DNA from: Candidatus Parcubacteria bacterium
GTDB taxonomy: Bacteria; Patescibacteriota; Patescibacteriia; UBA1558; GWA2-36-10
Length of the DNA stretch: 11,851 nucleotides
Assembly (NCBI GenBank): GCA_023246135.1
Contig: JAHFJB010000002.1
Location: 1-11,851, forward strand
Direction: 5' to 3'
The position numbers and the translations under genes are program-made. Shown here in pieces: positions 1 to 7,868 of this stretch; position 1 is the first letter of the stretch; the number at the start of each line of letters is the position of its first letter. The notes under the pieces were generated by a model. The model did not search any database and was not told where the DNA came from. It was given only the letters and a program-made list of their open reading frames with translations.

Positions 1-160
1 GGGGGTTGTCGCCTTCAGCAGCGTATCTGGCTAGATGCTCATCCATTTCGCTAGGTGTTAGAAATTCATCTTCCGGCATGTCTAGAAGCTCGTCGTTGCT
101 ATATTGTTGCCTTCTGCGATGCAATTCGGCATCCTCGCTTTCAAAGGAATTTTTATCCAT
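1..160 (-). CDS. Unidentified acidic protein, N-terminal part only
   Basis: An open frame begins with ATG at 160-158 and stays open for 53 codons until the left edge of the window, so the C-terminus is not seen. The visible part begins MDKNSFESEDAELHRRR and continues with many Asp and Glu residues, including the stretch DELLDMPEDEF. It has no signal peptide, membrane segment or motif I recognise. The start lies only 4 nt after the stop of the S41 peptidase gene, so the two are probably co-transcribed. No Shine-Dalgarno is seen, as for most genes here. Codon use looks ordinary for the window. It is called coding because of the tight spacing, the uninterrupted frame and the biased charged composition. 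The function is unknown. Confidence 0.6.
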   Translation of the reverse strand, partial: MDKNSFESEDAELHRRRQQYSNDELLDMPEDEFLTPSEMDEHLARYAAEGDNP

Positions 161-164
161 ATGT

Positions 165-1739
165 TTATTTTAATAAAGTTTTAGCCTGTTGCAATTGCCA
201 ATCGTAATTGTCTTTATTATCAACTATATAATCCGGCGTAATACCTTTACCCTCTACTGAAGTGCCAGTCGGATCAAACCATTCAAAAATGGTATACTTA
301 ATAGCCGAGCCATCAACAAATTGTTCTAGGGTTTGCCCCGTGCCTTTGCCAAAGCTTTGGTGGCCAACTATTTTGAGATTATTCTGGTGAGCCTTGAGCG
401 CTAGCGTAAATATCTCTGAAGCCGAGGCTGTGCCTTCATTGACGAGTATTACAGTGGGAATACTCATAGTTTCAGGACCTTGGCTATTATAGTCCATTAC
501 TTTGTCGGGGTAGTTTTCTTCTAAAAGTAGTTCATTGGCAGGCAGCCAAAAGTCAGCCAAGTTAAGGGCAGAGCTGGTGTAGCCGCCCGGATTGTTGCGC
601 AGATCCACTATAATGCCGCGAGTATTGCTATCAATTAACTGTTTCTGTAAGCTGGAAAATAATTGAGGCACATCTTGGCTAAAGATGTTTATTTTAAAAT
701 AAACAATGTTGTTATCCAAAATTTTTCCAGTAACACTAGGGATAGATATTTTTTCTCTGATAATTTCTACTGTCCAAGTCTTGTCGGTGCTGGGACGATA
801 TATTTCTAATTTAACACTAGTGTCTTGCGGGCCTCTGATTAACCTGAGGCTGGTTTCCATAGAATAGCCTTTGATGATGGTGTCATTGACTTTGAGTATT
901 TGGTCGCCGGGCTGGAGATCAGCTCTATAAGCTGGCGAATTTTCTAAGGGGCTAACGATAAATAATTGACCATCCTTGCTATCCACAACAGCGCCAATAC
1001 CTTCAACGGAGCTGTCTAGCCAATTATCAAATTCAGTTTTTCCTTGCGGCGTAAAAAATTCTGTATAAGGATCGCTTAGTGAGCTAGCCATACCCTTGAG
1101 TGACCCATAAAATAAATCGCTGTCTTTGATCTCATCTCTTTTATAATAATTGTCTTTGAGAATGCTCTTTAGAGTATCGTAGGTAGAAAAATCAATTTGT
1201 GGATTAGTATCACTCGTCATAAAATTGAAATTTTGAGTTATTGGTATGGCGGTTAGTTTTTCTGGACTAATATCTAGGCCAAGTTTTTGTAAAGTAGCTA
1301 AGCCGTCTCGGCCATCGCTAATAGCATAGCGCAGGTTATCCAGTGGATTGACATACCAAGCTTGGCCGCCGGCTTCAGTTTGGATTAAGAAATGTCCGCG
1401 CATTTTGTAAGTAAAATTATAATCAGCTGGACTGCTTGTGTTGGTAGGGATTTTGTTTAAATCTTTGTTACTGATATCTTGGCCAAATTGGTCCAAAAGT
1501 AAAGACACACTGACGCCACTCTTGAGTAAATAGCGCTCTTGAGAGGCTGGTTCTAAGTACCAATAGTTTTTGCCAAAATGATTGTCCTCTATCAAAATGC
1601 TGCCAGCATAACGATCTTTGACTTCTTGGGCGTTGGGCCCAAACACAATGGTAATGGCTTGGACGCTAGTTGAAACCCAGCTTAATCCAGCTATGATTAG
1701 TGATAGAAATAGTAGTTTTTTCATATATTTACTTTGCAT
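165..1739 (-). CDS. Exported S41-family (CtpA-like) C-terminal processing peptidase with tandem N-terminal WY-type repeats
   Basis: This is a serine protease of the tail-specific/C-terminal processing family, expected to act outside the cytoplasmic membrane. Residues 6-28 look like a signal peptide (MKKLLFLSLIIAGLSWVSTSVQA without the first five residues of the frame). ATG at 1724 is therefore an alternative start to ATG at 1739; neither has a Shine-Dalgarno. Residues 44-98 and 113-166 are two copies of a unit of about 55 residues. A helical segment follows (about 184-240), then a PDZ domain (about 244-316) and the S41 catalytic domain (about 330-510). The catalytic pair is visible as Ser439 in GTASASEI and Lys465 in FGKGT, spaced as in Prc/CtpA. 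The conserved DLRNNPGG is at 379-386. The start follows the glycosyltransferase stop after 3 nt, giving TAATAAATG, so translation is probably coupled. Substrates are unknown. Confidence 0.93.
   Translation of the reverse strand: MQSKYMKKLLFLSLIIAGLSWVSTSVQAITIVFGPNAQEVKDRYAGSILIEDNHFGKNYWYLEPASQERYLLKSGVSVSLLLDQFGQDISNKDLNKIPTNTSSPADYNFTYKMRGHFLIQTEAGGQAWYVNPLDNLRYAISDGRDGLATLQKLGLDISPEKLTAIPITQNFNFMTSDTNPQIDFSTYDTLKSILKDNYYKRDEIKDSDLFYGSLKGMASSLSDPYTEFFTPQGKTEFDNWLDSSVEGIGAVVDSKDGQLFIVSPLENSPAYRADLQPGDQILKVNDTIIKGYSMETSLRLIRGPQDTSVKLEIYRPSTDKTWTVEIIREKISIPSVTGKILDNNIVYFKINIFSQDVPQLFSSLQKQLIDSNTRGIIVDLRNNPGGYTSSALNLADFWLPANELLLEENYPDKVMDYNSQGPETMSIPTVILVNEGTASASEIFTLALKAHQNNLKIVGHQSFGKGTGQTLEQFVDGSAIKYTIFEWFDPTGTSVEGKGITPDYIVDNKDNYDWQLQQAKTLLK
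1242..1610 (-). repeat. Two copies of a WY-type repeat within the S41 peptidase
   Basis: Residues 44-98 (nucleotides 1446-1610) and 113-166 (1242-1403) share one pattern: a Gly followed by a hydrophobic strand, Glu, then Tyr/Ala-Trp-Tyr, a Pro two residues later, an Arg-Tyr pair, a Leu-rich helix, then G-x-DIS and finally L-x-x-IP. The copies are diverged, so this is an old protein-level duplication, not a DNA repeat. From memory, similar units occur in many exported patescibacterial proteins, where they probably bind a wall or surface component. That role is inferred. Confidence 0.7.
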
Positions 1740-1742
1740 TTA

Positions 1743-3257
1743 TTAATCAATTTTTTTCTTTTCTGTTACCCAAAAACCTAGATATTTGCCGATCATTAGT
1801 CGTGTCTGGCCGTCTATGGCTGGTATAGATCCAAAAATAATCATAGTGACTGGAAATATAAACCATTGAAATAGCATTAGCCCGTAGGCAAAAATTCGGT
1901 TGTAAAACTTTTTGTTAAATTTTTGTGGCAGAGGCGGTAGAATAACCACACTCATAATAGCAATTAAGAATATGCCTATCAGACCAAAACGCATTAAAGC
2001 TTCTAACATAAGTGGCGTATTTTGGGCAATGACACTGGAAAGATTTTGTTTTTCAGCTAGCCACAAGGGCAAACGGCCCATGATCAGGACTATGATAGGC
2101 GCTGTGGCCCAAGTATAGACGCCCTCAGTTTGATTCCAAGTATAAATCCATTTTTTACTGGTGGGAATTTTTTTGTTGTTGTGAAAATGCCAGACCATAT
2201 ATGGGAAATGCTCTACGCCCCAAGCCCAGCGGCGCATTTGCCTATATTGGTTTTTGAGGCTGCGCCACAAGTTGCCAACATAGACAGTATTCATGGAAAC
2301 CGGTATATGCATAGGCTCAACTTTGTAGTCGCCGTCATAACGCAAAAAGCACTGCAGAAATATGCGTGAGTCTTCGGTGACTATATTGTTTTGCCAAAAG
2401 CCGATATCAACCAAGGCTTGCCAACTCATACTGTGTGAAGAAAAAGTAAAGAGCCTATCAGGCCGAGCCAAGTCGGTCAAGAGCCAAAAAGTGGTGGAGT
2501 TAGCCACAACGCGGGTGATAATATCTGATTCCCAGACATTGTTGTGATAGAAAGCCATAGGCTGGAAGCTGACTCGATAAGGATTGGGATGGCTTAAAAA
2601 GCGATTGGTCAAATAGGCAAAATAATCTGGATGAGAAATAGTATCAATATCAAAAGTGGAGACAATGATTTTTTTGTAATCAAGGCCAATGGCGTCAATA
2701 TATTTTTTAGCTTCATAGCCAGCATGATATAGATTGGATCCTTTGCCTTTAACTTCGCCGACTAGGTCATCAGGATGGATAGTCACTAATATCTTGTAAA
2801 AGGTATTTGGATACTTGGCGAGTATTTGGTCAGCTACTTTTTGAAAATGTTCTTGGTAGCGCCCTTCGCCCGCTAAGACCAAAATCATTTTTTTCTGGTC
2901 ATATTTGGCGTGAGCCAAATTGGAAAAAGTCGTGTCCACTACTTCTAGCGGTTCGCCGGCTGTTGGTAAAAAAATTATGTGATAATAATCAGGCCAATTG
3001 GGCTGGTGATTTTTTAAATACTCATACCAATCAATTTTAGATGCCCGACGATACTGGCACCATGACATAATCAAAAAAATCAGCATGTAAGTGAGTCGCA
3101 ATACAAAGTAGATGTCATAAATTATGATAAAATAAATGCCAGCCAGAGGGCTGATAAATGACAGAGTGATGGCTATCAAAAATGTTAACCAAACCAAAGC
3201 TCCAGGCAAGATTTCTAGAAAACGATAATAGTAGTAATTTTTTTGTTCGGTTGTCAT
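1743..3257 (-). CDS. Membrane-bound family 2 glycosyltransferase, processive type
   Basis: The protein should transfer sugars from an activated donor at the cytoplasmic face of the membrane. Two hydrophobic segments lie at about 15-65. The GT-A catalytic domain runs from about 90 to 345 and has the motifs of cellulose-synthase-like enzymes: a first Asp region (about 163-164), the metal-binding D203-I-D205, the catalytic-base region T294-E-D296, and Q340-M-R-R-W344, which matches QxxRW. About three more membrane segments follow (about 380-400, 418-442 and 456-480). The QxxRW motif and the membrane topology point to polysaccharide or glycolipid synthesis, but donor and product cannot be read from the sequence. 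A promoter lies just upstream (3313-3341), and the S41 peptidase gene follows after 3 nt, so the pair probably forms a cell-envelope operon with the partial gene beyond. Confidence 0.88.
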   Translation of the reverse strand: MTTEQKNYYYYRFLEILPGALVWLTFLIAITLSFISPLAGIYFIIIYDIYFVLRLTYMLIFLIMSWCQYRRASKIDWYEYLKNHQPNWPDYYHIIFLPTAGEPLEVVDTTFSNLAHAKYDQKKMILVLAGEGRYQEHFQKVADQILAKYPNTFYKILVTIHPDDLVGEVKGKGSNLYHAGYEAKKYIDAIGLDYKKIIVSTFDIDTISHPDYFAYLTNRFLSHPNPYRVSFQPMAFYHNNVWESDIITRVVANSTTFWLLTDLARPDRLFTFSSHSMSWQALVDIGFWQNNIVTEDSRIFLQCFLRYDGDYKVEPMHIPVSMNTVYVGNLWRSLKNQYRQMRRWAWGVEHFPYMVWHFHNNKKIPTSKKWIYTWNQTEGVYTWATAPIIVLIMGRLPLWLAEKQNLSSVIAQNTPLMLEALMRFGLIGIFLIAIMSVVILPPLPQKFNKKFYNRIFAYGLMLFQWFIFPVTMIIFGSIPAIDGQTRLMIGKYLGFWVTEKKKID

Positions 3258-3312
3258 TTTTTGGCTAATATTAGGTAAATTGTCTATATCTAAAGCATTT
3301 TAGAGTAGATAT

Positions 3313-3341
3313 AATTTAGCAGAAAACAGGCTTTTTTTCAA
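3313..3341 (-). promoter_or_regulatory. Probable sigma-70-type promoter for the glycosyltransferase/peptidase genes
   Basis: On the minus strand TTGAAA (3336-3341) is followed after exactly 17 nt by TAAATT (3313-3318). The -35 box matches consensus at 5 of 6 positions and the -10 box at 4 of 6. It lies in the only sizeable gap between the MTH1-like gene and the glycosyltransferase gene, about 56 nt before the latter's ATG. I see no convincing terminator in this gap, so read-through from the alaS operon is also possible. Confidence 0.5.
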
Positions 3342-3797
3342 CTATAGTTCTTTTAAATCGTATTCCACTATTTTATCATGTTTATCCCATATAAAATGAC
3401 CATTGAATTTTTTGTCATTTAAAAGTAAGGGCCACCAATGAATATCGCTGACCCACATTTTATTATATGGCATTTTATCTATGCTAAACCATTCTGGTCG
3501 CATTTCTTCACTCTCCTCTATTTCACCAGAAAAATCAGTGGTCTTAAATATATGTACCTCAAAGATATCTTTTTTTCCGGTCCAAGAAAAATTTAATACA
3601 CCAAGTTCTACTAAATTTTTTACAGTTAAGCCACACTCTTCAAAAATTTCACGCTCGGCTGTTTCTTCAATGGTTTCTCCTTTTTCTACTTTACCGCCAA
3701 AACCATTGTAACGGCCAATGCCCATTCCTTGTTTTTTGTAACCCAAAAGGACTTCGTCATCTTTTATTAGATAAGCTAAAGTCATTAGTTGCTTCAT
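3342..3797 (-). CDS. MTH1 (NUDT1)-type Nudix hydrolase, probable oxidised-purine nucleoside triphosphatase
   Basis: The enzyme is expected to hydrolyse damaged purine nucleoside triphosphates such as 8-oxo-dGTP to monophosphates, keeping them out of DNA. The Nudix box is intact: G35, E41, R49-E50, E53-E54 and G56. The similarity to human MTH1, recalled from memory, runs over the whole chain. GRYNGFGGKVEKGETIE (29-45) matches GRWNGFGGKVQEGETIE, EMRPEWF (98-104) matches EMRPCWF, and the C-terminus ending in YDLKEL resembles the MTH1 end. Asn31 corresponds to the base-binding Asn33, Trp115 to Trp117 and Asp118 to Asp120, but Ser117 replaces Asp119. The length (151) is close to MTH1 (156). Start ATG 3797 is preceded by a weak AGAAG. 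It is the last gene of the alaS-secA cluster, 62 nt after another Nudix gene. Confidence 0.85.
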   Translation of the reverse strand: MKQLMTLAYLIKDDEVLLGYKKQGMGIGRYNGFGGKVEKGETIEETAEREIFEECGLTVKNLVELGVLNFSWTGKKDIFEVHIFKTTDFSGEIEESEEMRPEWFSIDKMPYNKMWVSDIHWWPLLLNDKKFNGHFIWDKHDKIVEYDLKEL

Positions 3798-3859
3798 ATT
3801 TCTTCTAAGGGATAAATATCAATTGCTGGCTCCTCATAAGGTGTATCGTTTTGACAAAT

Positions 3860-4285
3860 TTAGACATTTATTAAATTTTTATCTAATAATTCTTTAAAAT
3901 AAATATCAATGTCATCACGCTTTTTTATTTCTTCAATAGTCTGCCAATTATAATCATCATGTTCCACCGGATCTAAGTGTATTTCACCAGCCACTTCGCC
4001 AATGTAAGTTAGGCGGACAACATGCCGGCCGGCAATTCTCAAAATATCCTGAGCACCAACCAGTCTAGGTTCACCTACTAGATCCAAATCAGTTTCTTCT
4101 TTAATTTCTCTTCGGAGATTATCCATGAGCGTATCGCCGGGGTTGATGCGACCACCAACAATATCCCAGCGTGTCTTGGTGACTTCTGGGTATTTCTCCA
4201 AAGAGCGGCGGATAAGTAAATACTTACCTTCCTTGTTTCTCAAAAGGGCTTTGACCCCGACTTGTAGAGTTAAAGTTTTTTCCAT
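3860..4285 (-). CDS. Nudix hydrolase, substrate unknown
   Basis: A single-domain Nudix protein of 141 residues that should cleave a nucleoside diphosphate linked to another moiety. The Nudix box spans about 45-67. G45 is followed by D51 where Glu is usual, then R59-E60, and E63-E64 are kept as metal ligands. The final Gly of the box is replaced by D66. The strand GVKALLRNKEGKYLLIRRS (10-28) is a typical Nudix beginning. The start is 4 nt after the cupin stop, so the two genes are probably coupled. After the TAA stop the same frame stays open for 21 more codons and closes at a TGA that overlaps the ATG of the next Nudix gene. This may be a remnant of a longer C-terminus. The substrate cannot be deduced. 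Confidence 0.85.
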   Translation of the reverse strand: MEKTLTLQVGVKALLRNKEGKYLLIRRSLEKYPEVTKTRWDIVGGRINPGDTLMDNLRREIKEETDLDLVGEPRLVGAQDILRIAGRHVVRLTYIGEVAGEIHLDPVEHDDYNWQTIEEIKKRDDIDIYFKELLDKNLINV

Positions 4286-4289
4286 GATT

Positions 4290-4685
4290 TTATTTTACAC
4301 CGTGTCCAAACTCTTCGTCCTCGTCATCGGCTTGAGCATCAGCCGGAGTTTTATGAATGCGACCGTCAATATGATTGGCTGGAGCATAAATAGTATAGAC
4401 TTTTAGCACTTCTGTACCAGTGTTGATAAAATTGTGGGCAGTGCCTGGAGTAACTACAACTATATCGCCGGCATTAACCGTTGATTCTTGGCCATTTAGT
4501 ACAGCCTTGGCTGTGCCAGACATAAAAAATAAGGCTTGCTCTACATTGTCGTGAGTTTCTAGGCCGATTTCCTCGCCCGGTTTAATATCCATAAGCACCA
4601 GCTGACTTTTTTTGCCAGTAAACAGAACGGTACGAAAATTGGTGTTGTTTTTGGTACTTTCTAAAATGTTTGTTTGGTATGACAT
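4290..4685 (-). CDS. Small single-domain cupin protein
   Basis: The 131-residue protein has the two cupin motifs on one beta-barrel. Motif 1 is near PGEEIGLETHDNVEQ (36-50), with His45, Glu49 and Gln50 but Glu43 in place of the usual first His. Motif 2 is GDIVVVTPGTAHNFIN (73-88), with His84. The metal site is therefore partly altered, and the protein could be an enzyme or a small-molecule-binding protein. The tail (about 110-131) is strongly acidic (DDEDEEF). It lies 24 nt after secA and 4 nt before a Nudix gene, so it is probably expressed with both. No specific reaction can be named; cupins of this size have very diverse roles. Confidence 0.8.
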   Translation of the reverse strand: MSYQTNILESTKNNTNFRTVLFTGKKSQLVLMDIKPGEEIGLETHDNVEQALFFMSGTAKAVLNGQESTVNAGDIVVVTPGTAHNFINTGTEVLKVYTIYAPANHIDGRIHKTPADAQADDEDEEFGHGVK

Positions 4686-4709
4686 ATTTTTGTTGGTTAA
4701 TTTATTTTA

Positions 4710-7466
4710 TTACGCCCCATGGCACTTCTTATATTTTTTACCACTACCACAATAACACAAATCATTGCGACCAATCTTATGGCCGGCTTGGTCAGTTGGT
4801 TTGGACGGCAAAATTTGAGATTTATCTCTATCCTCTACTTCTTTTTGAAAGGGCTTAAAACCGGCTTTTTGCTCAGCAAAATGCTTTTGATCTTGAGCCG
4901 TAGGCTGTTTGGCTACGCCCGTGCTCCTAGATAAGCTGATTTTGTATATAGAGTAGACTATTTGCTTGCGGATGGAATCTAGAAGATTATTAAATAAGCC
5001 GTAGGATTCTCGCTTGTATTCTACCAGTGGATCACGCTGGCCATAGCCCTGCAGGCCAATACCCGTACGCAATTTGTCCATGGCAGTTAGATGCTCTACC
5101 CACAAAGTATCAATGCTTTTGAGAACTATAGCGCGTTCAATTAACTCCATAGGCTTCCAGGTCGGATCAGGCAGATCAACATTGGTGTTTATTTCTTCAG
5201 TCAGAGCCAAGTATCTGGTTTTGGCTAGGTTACTAAGATGCTCAATAATTTTGTCGCGGACATCATGAGAATTTCTAGATTGGGCATCTTTTAGAAGTTC
5301 GGTGACAGCGTCTTCTTCGCTAGGATTTATAGGAAAAATTGATTTAATAGTTTCAATTATTTCTTTGGGGCTAAAATCACCATGATTTTTTTCCGCCAAA
5401 GTATGGAAAGAAACAACGTTCTCAATTTCTTCATAAATATAATCCAAAACGATGTCTTGTGAGGTTTTTTCGGCCATTTTGTCTTTGTCGGAGAATATCT
5501 CTAGGAGATTCTGTCGAGTGCGATAGACGACTTGACGGTGCTTATTAATAACATCATCATATTCTACCAAATGTTTGCGGATATCAAAGTTGTGGCCTTC
5601 AACTTTTTTCTGGGCCGATTCAATAGAGTTTGATATCATCTTGTTTTCAATGACCACATCTTCTGGTATGCCCAATTTTTCCATAATGGCTTTGAGTCGG
5701 TCCGAACCAAAGATGCGCATCAAGTCATCTTCCATGGAAATATAAAACTGTGATGAACCAGCATCGCCCTGACGGCCGGCTCGGCCTCGGAGTTGATTAT
5801 CAATGCGTCTAGATTCATGGCGCTCTGTTCCTAAGACATGTAAACCGCCTAAGGACTTTATTTCTTCATGCAATGTTTTATCAAAGGGCGAACCGCCTAA
5901 GATAATATCCACACCACGGCCGGCCATATTGGTAGCTACAGTGACAGCGCCACGGCGTCCGGCTTGGGCAATGATTTCCGCTTCCTTTTCATGGAATTTG
6001 GCATTTAGAAGTTGATGCGGCACGCCGGCTTTGTTTAGGTATTCACTCAATTCTTCATTTTTTTCAATGGAAATAGTACCGACCAAAACTGGTTGGCCTT
6101 TTTTGTGAAGCTCATCTATTTCTTTGACAATGGCGCGCAATTTGCCACGGCGAGTTTTGTAAATGCGGTCCTTGAGGTCAGCTCGGACAAAAGCTTTGTT
6201 AGTAGGAATAACGGTCACATCTAAGCTATAGATTTTAGCCATTTCCTCGGCTTCAGTAGCAGCGGTACCGGTCATACCAGATAATTTTTTGTACATTCTA
6301 AAATAATTCTGGAAAGTAATAGTTGCCAGAGTCATGCTTTCGCGTTGGACTTCTACACCTTCTTTGGCTTCAATGGCTTGGTGTAGGCCCTCGCTATAGC
6401 GGCGGCCAGGCATCATCCGGCCAGTAAATTCGTCAATGATCATAACTTCATTGTCTTTGACCACGTAATCTCTGTCTTTGAGGTATAGTGTCTTAGCACG
6501 CAGAGCTTGCTCTAAATGATGGACAGTCTCAATACCATGGCTCTCATAGATATTATCTACGCCAAGGGCTTTTTCCATTTTCTGTATACCCTCTTCAGTC
6601 AGGGTGCAGGCTCTCATTTTCTCGTCAATATTGTAGTCAGTATTTTCTACCAATCCTTGAACCAATTGGGAAAATTGTATATATTTGCTGGTAGACTCCT
6701 CTGCGGCTGAGGAAATAATCAGCGGCGTTCTGGCTTCATCAATTAAAATACTATCCACTTCATCAACAATGGCATAGTGCAGTCCACGCTGAACTTGCTG
6801 TTTGAAGTCTTGAACCATATTATCTCGGAGATAGTCAAAACCAAATTCGTTGTTAGTGCCATAAGTGATGTCAGCTTGGTAGGCTTCTTGACGGGTAACT
6901 GGCTTTAAATAATCCATCACCACTTTGACACCTTGATCGCGGGCCTTATCTTCGTCACTAGAGGTATGGGTCGGATCATAAACAAAAGAAGCATCGTGTT
7001 GTATAGTGCCAACACTTAGTCCTAAGAAATTGTAAATTTGTCCCATCCAAACAGCATCACGTTTGGCTAGATAATCGTTGACAGTGACTACATGCACGCC
7101 TTTACCCTCTAAGGCATTAAGATAAATGGGTAAGGTAGAAGTCAAAGTTTTGCCTTCACCGGTTTTCATTTCAGCAATTTGGCCGTGATGTAGCACAATG
7201 CCGCCCATGAGCTGAACATCAAAATGGCGTTGATTCAAAGTGCGCTTAGCTGCTTCTCTAATTAAACCAAAAGCTGGTGCCAAGACATCATCTAGATTCT
7301 TGCCAGCTTGGACCTCAGCCTTAAGTGCTAAACTTTTATCTTTCAAAGCTGTATCAGAAAGTTTTTCCAAATCAGACTCTAGTGTATTGATTTGTTCAAC
7401 TAGAGGCTTTAAGCTATCGACATATTTCTGGTTAGCATCACCAAAGATTTTCTGTAATATTCCCAT
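4710..7466 (-). CDS. secA: SecA, preprotein translocase ATPase
   Basis: SecA is the motor that drives unfolded preproteins through SecYEG. Visible features in order: N-terminal helix (MGILQKIFGD), Walker A TGEGKT at 102-107, the conserved TYGTNNEFGFDYLRDNM (201-217), Walker B with DEVDS (235-239), the motif DEARTPLII, the second nucleotide-binding domain with ATNMAGRGVDI and QLRGRAGRQGD, and the helical scaffold and wing regions. At the C-terminus a zinc-binding tail reads CYCGSGKKYKKCH. The length (918) is normal for a full SecA. Between about 155 and 192 it carries roughly 30 residues more than the E. coli protein as I recall it. Start ATG 7466 has no Shine-Dalgarno. The gene follows hpf by 21 nt, an order also seen in Firmicutes. 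Confidence 0.98.
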   Translation of the reverse strand: MGILQKIFGDANQKYVDSLKPLVEQINTLESDLEKLSDTALKDKSLALKAEVQAGKNLDDVLAPAFGLIREAAKRTLNQRHFDVQLMGGIVLHHGQIAEMKTGEGKTLTSTLPIYLNALEGKGVHVVTVNDYLAKRDAVWMGQIYNFLGLSVGTIQHDASFVYDPTHTSSDEDKARDQGVKVVMDYLKPVTRQEAYQADITYGTNNEFGFDYLRDNMVQDFKQQVQRGLHYAIVDEVDSILIDEARTPLIISSAAEESTSKYIQFSQLVQGLVENTDYNIDEKMRACTLTEEGIQKMEKALGVDNIYESHGIETVHHLEQALRAKTLYLKDRDYVVKDNEVMIIDEFTGRMMPGRRYSEGLHQAIEAKEGVEVQRESMTLATITFQNYFRMYKKLSGMTGTAATEAEEMAKIYSLDVTVIPTNKAFVRADLKDRIYKTRRGKLRAIVKEIDELHKKGQPVLVGTISIEKNEELSEYLNKAGVPHQLLNAKFHEKEAEIIAQAGRRGAVTVATNMAGRGVDIILGGSPFDKTLHEEIKSLGGLHVLGTERHESRRIDNQLRGRAGRQGDAGSSQFYISMEDDLMRIFGSDRLKAIMEKLGIPEDVVIENKMISNSIESAQKKVEGHNFDIRKHLVEYDDVINKHRQVVYRTRQNLLEIFSDKDKMAEKTSQDIVLDYIYEEIENVVSFHTLAEKNHGDFSPKEIIETIKSIFPINPSEEDAVTELLKDAQSRNSHDVRDKIIEHLSNLAKTRYLALTEEINTNVDLPDPTWKPMELIERAIVLKSIDTLWVEHLTAMDKLRTGIGLQGYGQRDPLVEYKRESYGLFNNLLDSIRKQIVYSIYKISLSRSTGVAKQPTAQDQKHFAEQKAGFKPFQKEVEDRDKSQILPSKPTDQAGHKIGRNDLCYCGSGKKYKKCHGA

Positions 7467-7487
7467 TATTTTAATTTAATATAATAG

Positions 7488-7844
7488 TTATTCTTTTCTC
7501 CAAAATTTTAATGACTTGATGATTTTTGAACCGCGGCGCACTTTGGTGCTATATTTTTCTTTATTTTTGATTATCTGCCGGGCCAACTTGCTTTCGGCTA
7601 AATCTACAGCGGCTCGGGCATCGATATTGGTCTCTCTGGCCATGATTGGCTTCTGATGGGCAAAGCTAACATGGACTTCTACAGTAAAGACTTCGCCTTT
7701 ATTATGATGTTGGTCGCGGATTAACTCTACTTTTATATCACTAATATCTTCTTGGTATTTATCCAAAGAAGAAAATTTTTCTTCCAAATATTTTCTAAAG
7801 GGATCAGTTAAATCAAAGTTGCGATTGTAAATTTTGATTTCCAT
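7488..7844 (-). CDS. hpf: Ribosome hibernation promoting factor, short HPF/RaiA type
   Basis: A 118-residue member of the HPF/YfiA (RaiA) family, which binds the small ribosomal subunit near the decoding centre and stops translation in resting cells. The chain shows the family's beta-alpha-beta-beta-beta-alpha pattern: strand MEIKIYNRNF, helix about 14-27 (FRKYLEEKFSSLDKY), strands near 35-42 and 52-60, then the helix DARAAVDLAESKLARQI (75-91). The C-terminus is basic (KVRRGSKIIKSLKFWRK), as expected for rRNA binding. The additional dimerisation domain of long HPF is absent. It lies between alaS (24 nt upstream) and secA (21 nt downstream). No Shine-Dalgarno precedes ATG 7844; the upstream bases are A-rich. 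Confidence 0.92.
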   Translation of the reverse strand: MEIKIYNRNFDLTDPFRKYLEEKFSSLDKYQEDISDIKVELIRDQHHNKGEVFTVEVHVSFAHQKPIMARETNIDARAAVDLAESKLARQIIKNKEKYSTKVRRGSKIIKSLKFWRKE

Positions 7845-7868
7845 ATTTTTTTTGGCTAATTTTAATTA

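Noticed and set aside
1912-3040. Several plus-strand open frames of 61-79 codons opposite the glycosyltransferase gene
   Set aside because: They are antisense shadows of a well-supported gene and lack ribosome binding sites or recognisable content.
3798-3859. Separate promoter before the MTH1-like gene
   Set aside because: A TTGTCA is present, but no acceptable -10 lies at 16-18 nt, so co-transcription with the upstream genes is the simpler reading.
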